Shown here in pieces: positions 61,952 to 64,000 of a DNA stretch of 64,000 bases. The stretch lies in contig NZ_JACRUI010000001.1 in NCBI RefSeq assembly GCF_014305095.1, forward strand, positions 915,695 through 979,694, given 5' to 3'. The notes under the pieces are model-generated. The model was not told the DNA's origin, made no database searches, and worked only from the letters and a program-made list of their open reading frames with translations. The first letter of the stretch is position 1; each line of letters opens with the position of its first letter. The DNA is from Flavobacterium kayseriense. GTDB taxonomy: Bacteria > Bacteroidota > Bacteroidia > Flavobacteriales > Flavobacteriaceae. The translations under genes were made by a program, and so were the position numbers.

Positions 61952-62103
61952 ATTCAATTTTTAAATTTATAATTTTAATTTTTCTTTTTCTTTAGAACGG
62001 GATTTGAGCGCTGTTTTTTTAGCTTAGGATTTCGCTATGGTACCCCCCGTTTTCAAAATAAATCGTAAGTTTACAATCCCTTTATCAATTTAATATTTTA
62101 CCC

Positions 62104-62697
62104 ATGTCGCAGTTTTGGATATACTTTCAAATAGGATTAAATCATGTTCTAGATTTGAGTGCATACGATCATGTATTGTTTTTGATGGCGCTAGCAGTTC
62201 CTTTTTCATTTAAAGACTGGAAGCGTGCAGTGCTTTTAGTTTCGCTTTTTACAATAGGGCATACTGTTGCATTAATTCTTTCTGTTTTTGGGATTATTGC
62301 TGTCAAGGTAAATGTTGTCGAATTCTTAATACCAATTACAATACTTTTAACGGCACTCTTTAATTTGTTTACTGCCGGAAAATCGAATAAAACGGAGAGT
62401 ATTAATTTAGTGTTTTTTATCACTCTGTTTTTCGGAATCATTCATGGTTTAGGTTTTTCAAATTACTTTAAAACAATTTTAGGAGGTACTCCTTCTTCTA
62501 AAATATTGCCTTTAGCTGAGTTTGCCCTCGGGGTTGAAGCAGCTCAGCTTGTTGTCGTTTTTGTTGTCTTAATCTTGTCGTATATTGTTCAAACGGTGTT
62601 TAGGTTTTCTAAAAGAGATTGGACCTTAGTAATGTCAGCCTTTATAATAGGAGTAGTAGTGCCTTTAATCATCGAAAGTGAAATCTGGAATAGATAA
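62104..62697 (+). CDS. HupE/UreJ family membrane protein
   Basis: A 197-residue inner-membrane protein with about six helices. GLNHVLDLSAYDHVLFLMAL near the N-terminus and FTIGHTVALILS are the HupE/UreJ_2 signatures, with histidines suited to metal binding. The family is linked to nickel or cobalt transport, but no urease or hydrogenase is near, so the metal and role are unknown. TAAGTTTA at 62066-62073 could be a -7 element. Its stop is one base from the start of the deaminase gene. Confidence 0.82.
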   Translation: MSQFWIYFQIGLNHVLDLSAYDHVLFLMALAVPFSFKDWKRAVLLVSLFTIGHTVALILSVFGIIAVKVNVVEFLIPITILLTALFNLFTAGKSNKTESINLVFFITLFFGIIHGLGFSNYFKTILGGTPSSKILPLAEFALGVEAAQLVVVFVVLILSYIVQTVFRFSKRDWTLVMSAFIIGVVVPLIIESEIWNR

Positions 62698-62698
62698 A

Positions 62699-63127
62699 AT
62701 GGAAGCAGAAAAATTAAATAAATACGACAAAGCTTATTTGAGAATTGCTACTGAGTGGGGTGCTCTTTCCTATTGCAATCGTAAAAAAGTAGGGGCTATT
62801 ATTGTTAGAGACCGAATGATAATTTCTGATGGTTACAACGGTACTCCAAGTGGTTTTGAGAATTGTTGCGAAGATGATGACGGATTAACTAAATGGGATG
62901 TATTGCATGCTGAAGCAAATGCTATCTTGAAAGTAGCACGTTCTACGCAATCCTGCGAAGGCGCAACATTGTATATTACTTTGTCTCCTTGTAAAGAATG
63001 TAGTAAATTGATTCATCAGTCAGGAATAAAAAGAGTGGTGTATCATAAGGGATACCGAGACGATTCAGGAATACAGTTTTTAATAAAAGCAGGAGTAGAA
63101 GTAGAACATATTCCAGAACTAAAATAA
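62699..63127 (+). CDS. dCMP deaminase (ComEB-like)
   Basis: Zinc-dependent cytidine/deoxycytidylate deaminase, 142 residues. The HAEAN zinc/catalytic motif (His, Glu) and the second motif SPCKECSKLI (two Cys) are intact, with the dCMP-specific N-terminal GYNGTPSGFENC. The start at 62699 (MEAEKLNKYDKAY) is one base after the HupE/UreJ stop; an in-frame start at 62678 would overlap that gene. Followed after 2 bp by an S41 protease gene. Confidence 0.93.
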   Translation: MEAEKLNKYDKAYLRIATEWGALSYCNRKKVGAIIVRDRMIISDGYNGTPSGFENCCEDDDGLTKWDVLHAEANAILKVARSTQSCEGATLYITLSPCKECSKLIHQSGIKRVVYHKGYRDDSGIQFLIKAGVEVEHIPELK

Positions 63128-63129
63128 TA

Positions 63130-64000
63130 ATGAAGTCAAACGCTAAATACCTACCTATGCTACTTGGTGCGACACTTGCGCTAGGTATCGTTGTGGGCGG
63201 ATGGCTAAATGAACCAAGCCAGAATAAATTTTTAGCAAACAGCGCTTCTAAAAACAAACTTAATAGATTAATTGATTTTATCAATAACGATTACGTCGAT
63301 AATGTAAATACAGACTCTATTGTAAATCTTACAGTGGATAAGATTTTAGGGCAATTAGACCCACACTCTGTTTACGTTCCTCCCACGGAACAAGCCGAAG
63401 TTGCTGAGAATATGAGAGGAGAATTTGTGGGTATTGGGGTAAGTTTTTACATGTATAAAGATTCAGTTGCTATTATACAACCTATTGCAAACGGCCCTTC
63501 GGCAAAAGCAGGAATAAAAGCTGGTGACCGTATACTATATGCTGATAAAACAAAACTCTTTGGTAGAAAATTGCCTTCAGACAGTTTGTTTTCTAAGCTA
63601 AAAGGATCAAAAGGATCAGAAGTGCAGCTGGTTATTTATCGAAAGTCAGAAAACAAGAGACTAAATCTTAAGATAAAACGAGACGTAATTCCGCTATCCA
63701 GTGTAGATGCTTCTCTGATGCTAAACAAATCTACAGCCTATATTAAAATCAATCGTTTTGCCGAGACTACATTATTCGAATTTAAAAAAGCATTACTTCA
63801 ATTAAAAAAGCAAGGGGCAACAGCTCTAGTTATCGATTTACGAGATAACGGAGGTGGCTATATGGAGGAAGCCATTGCTATTGCGGATGAACTATTAGGG
63901 GATAAGAAGTTAATTGTTTTTACAAAAAACAAAAAAGGAGCCATTCAAAAAACTTTTGCAACTAAAAAAGGGAATTTTCAAGGCGGGGAAGTCTTTGTTT
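63130..64000 (+). CDS. S41 family C-terminal processing peptidase, partial (cut by window end)
   Basis: The first 290 codons of a carboxy-terminal protease run off the window. After an N-terminal membrane/signal segment (YLPMLLGATLALGIVVGGWL) come a helical region, GQLDPHSVYVPP, a PDZ domain (about 95-180, with GEFVGIGVSF and GIKAGDRI) and the start of the catalytic domain (VIDLRDNGGGYMEEAI). The Ser-Lys catalytic residues lie beyond 64000. Likely acts in the periplasm on misfolded or envelope proteins. Start 2 bp after the deaminase stop, so the two are co-transcribed. Confidence 0.9.
   Translation, partial: MKSNAKYLPMLLGATLALGIVVGGWLNEPSQNKFLANSASKNKLNRLIDFINNDYVDNVNTDSIVNLTVDKILGQLDPHSVYVPPTEQAEVAENMRGEFVGIGVSFYMYKDSVAIIQPIANGPSAKAGIKAGDRILYADKTKLFGRKLPSDSLFSKLKGSKGSEVQLVIYRKSENKRLNLKIKRDVIPLSSVDASLMLNKSTAYIKINRFAETTLFEFKKALLQLKKQGATALVIDLRDNGGGYMEEAIAIADELLGDKKLIVFTKNKKGAIQKTFATKKGNFQGGEVFV

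Overview
The window comes from a low-GC member of the Bacteroidota, most likely Flavobacterium or a close relative. Three things point there. Protein families typical of Flavobacteriia are present (DUF4271, DUF4296, DUF3098, a T9SS type A sorting domain, a TonB-dependent receptor with a carboxypeptidase-like N-terminal domain, a class I-like dihydroorotase). Many genes carry the Bacteroidota -7 promoter element TAnnTTTG a short way upstream of the start, and I found no sigma-70 type -10/-35 pairs. Intergenic repeats of the kind common in Flavobacterium also occur. The DNA is chromosomal and mostly housekeeping. I saw no tRNA, rRNA, CRISPR array, insertion sequence or prophage.

Layout. 1-2.4 kb: LpxH-type hydrolase, a TlpA-like thioredoxin protein and a small Cys-rich protein. 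2.4-8.7 kb: a minus-strand block rsmI - flavin amine oxidase - HopJ-like protein - recJ - MFS transporter, with an acidic unknown gene upstream. 8.9-15.5 kb: tdk, small lipoproteins, asnS-rpoN, a repeat-rich gap, a TrmH-like methyltransferase and a redoxin lipoprotein. 15.6-27 kb: a large MGH1-like glycosidase, MscS channel, RND/MMPL exporter, cation/proton antiporter and a DUF5686 outer-membrane protein. 27-33.5 kb: patatin - pyrH - frr, a thioredoxin-like gene, and ftsX - DUF3098 - uppP - truB - a small putative outer-membrane protein. 33.7-38.5 kb: an unusually long leuS, a zinc metallopeptidase and an Lrp regulator. 38.7-45.2 kb: DUF4271/HemD-like genes diverging from a DPM1-like glycosyltransferase - pyrC - DUF4296 group, then an epimerase and tyrS. 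45.3-53.7 kb: a LuxE-like gene, then a nutrient-uptake-like locus (T9SS mini-protein, repetitive lipoprotein, TonB-dependent receptor) diverging from a PhoB/PhoR-like two-component pair. 53.8-64 kb: a MurG-like glycosyltransferase, a giant outer-membrane protein, GNAT-lysC, fbp, TerB, and HupE/UreJ - dCMP deaminase - S41 protease (cut by the window end).

The two most notable observations are these. First, leuS encodes 1128 residues; a DUF559 (restriction-endonuclease-like fold) domain sits inside the editing region, and a second, longer-than-expected segment lies before KMSKS. Second, the receptor and lipoprotein genes share a GATAAC half-site exactly 21 nt upstream of the -7 element. At the receptor it is a tandem repeat with 11-bp period overlapping a -33 TTG, the expected layout of a response-regulator activation site, and the regulator gene is divergent from it.
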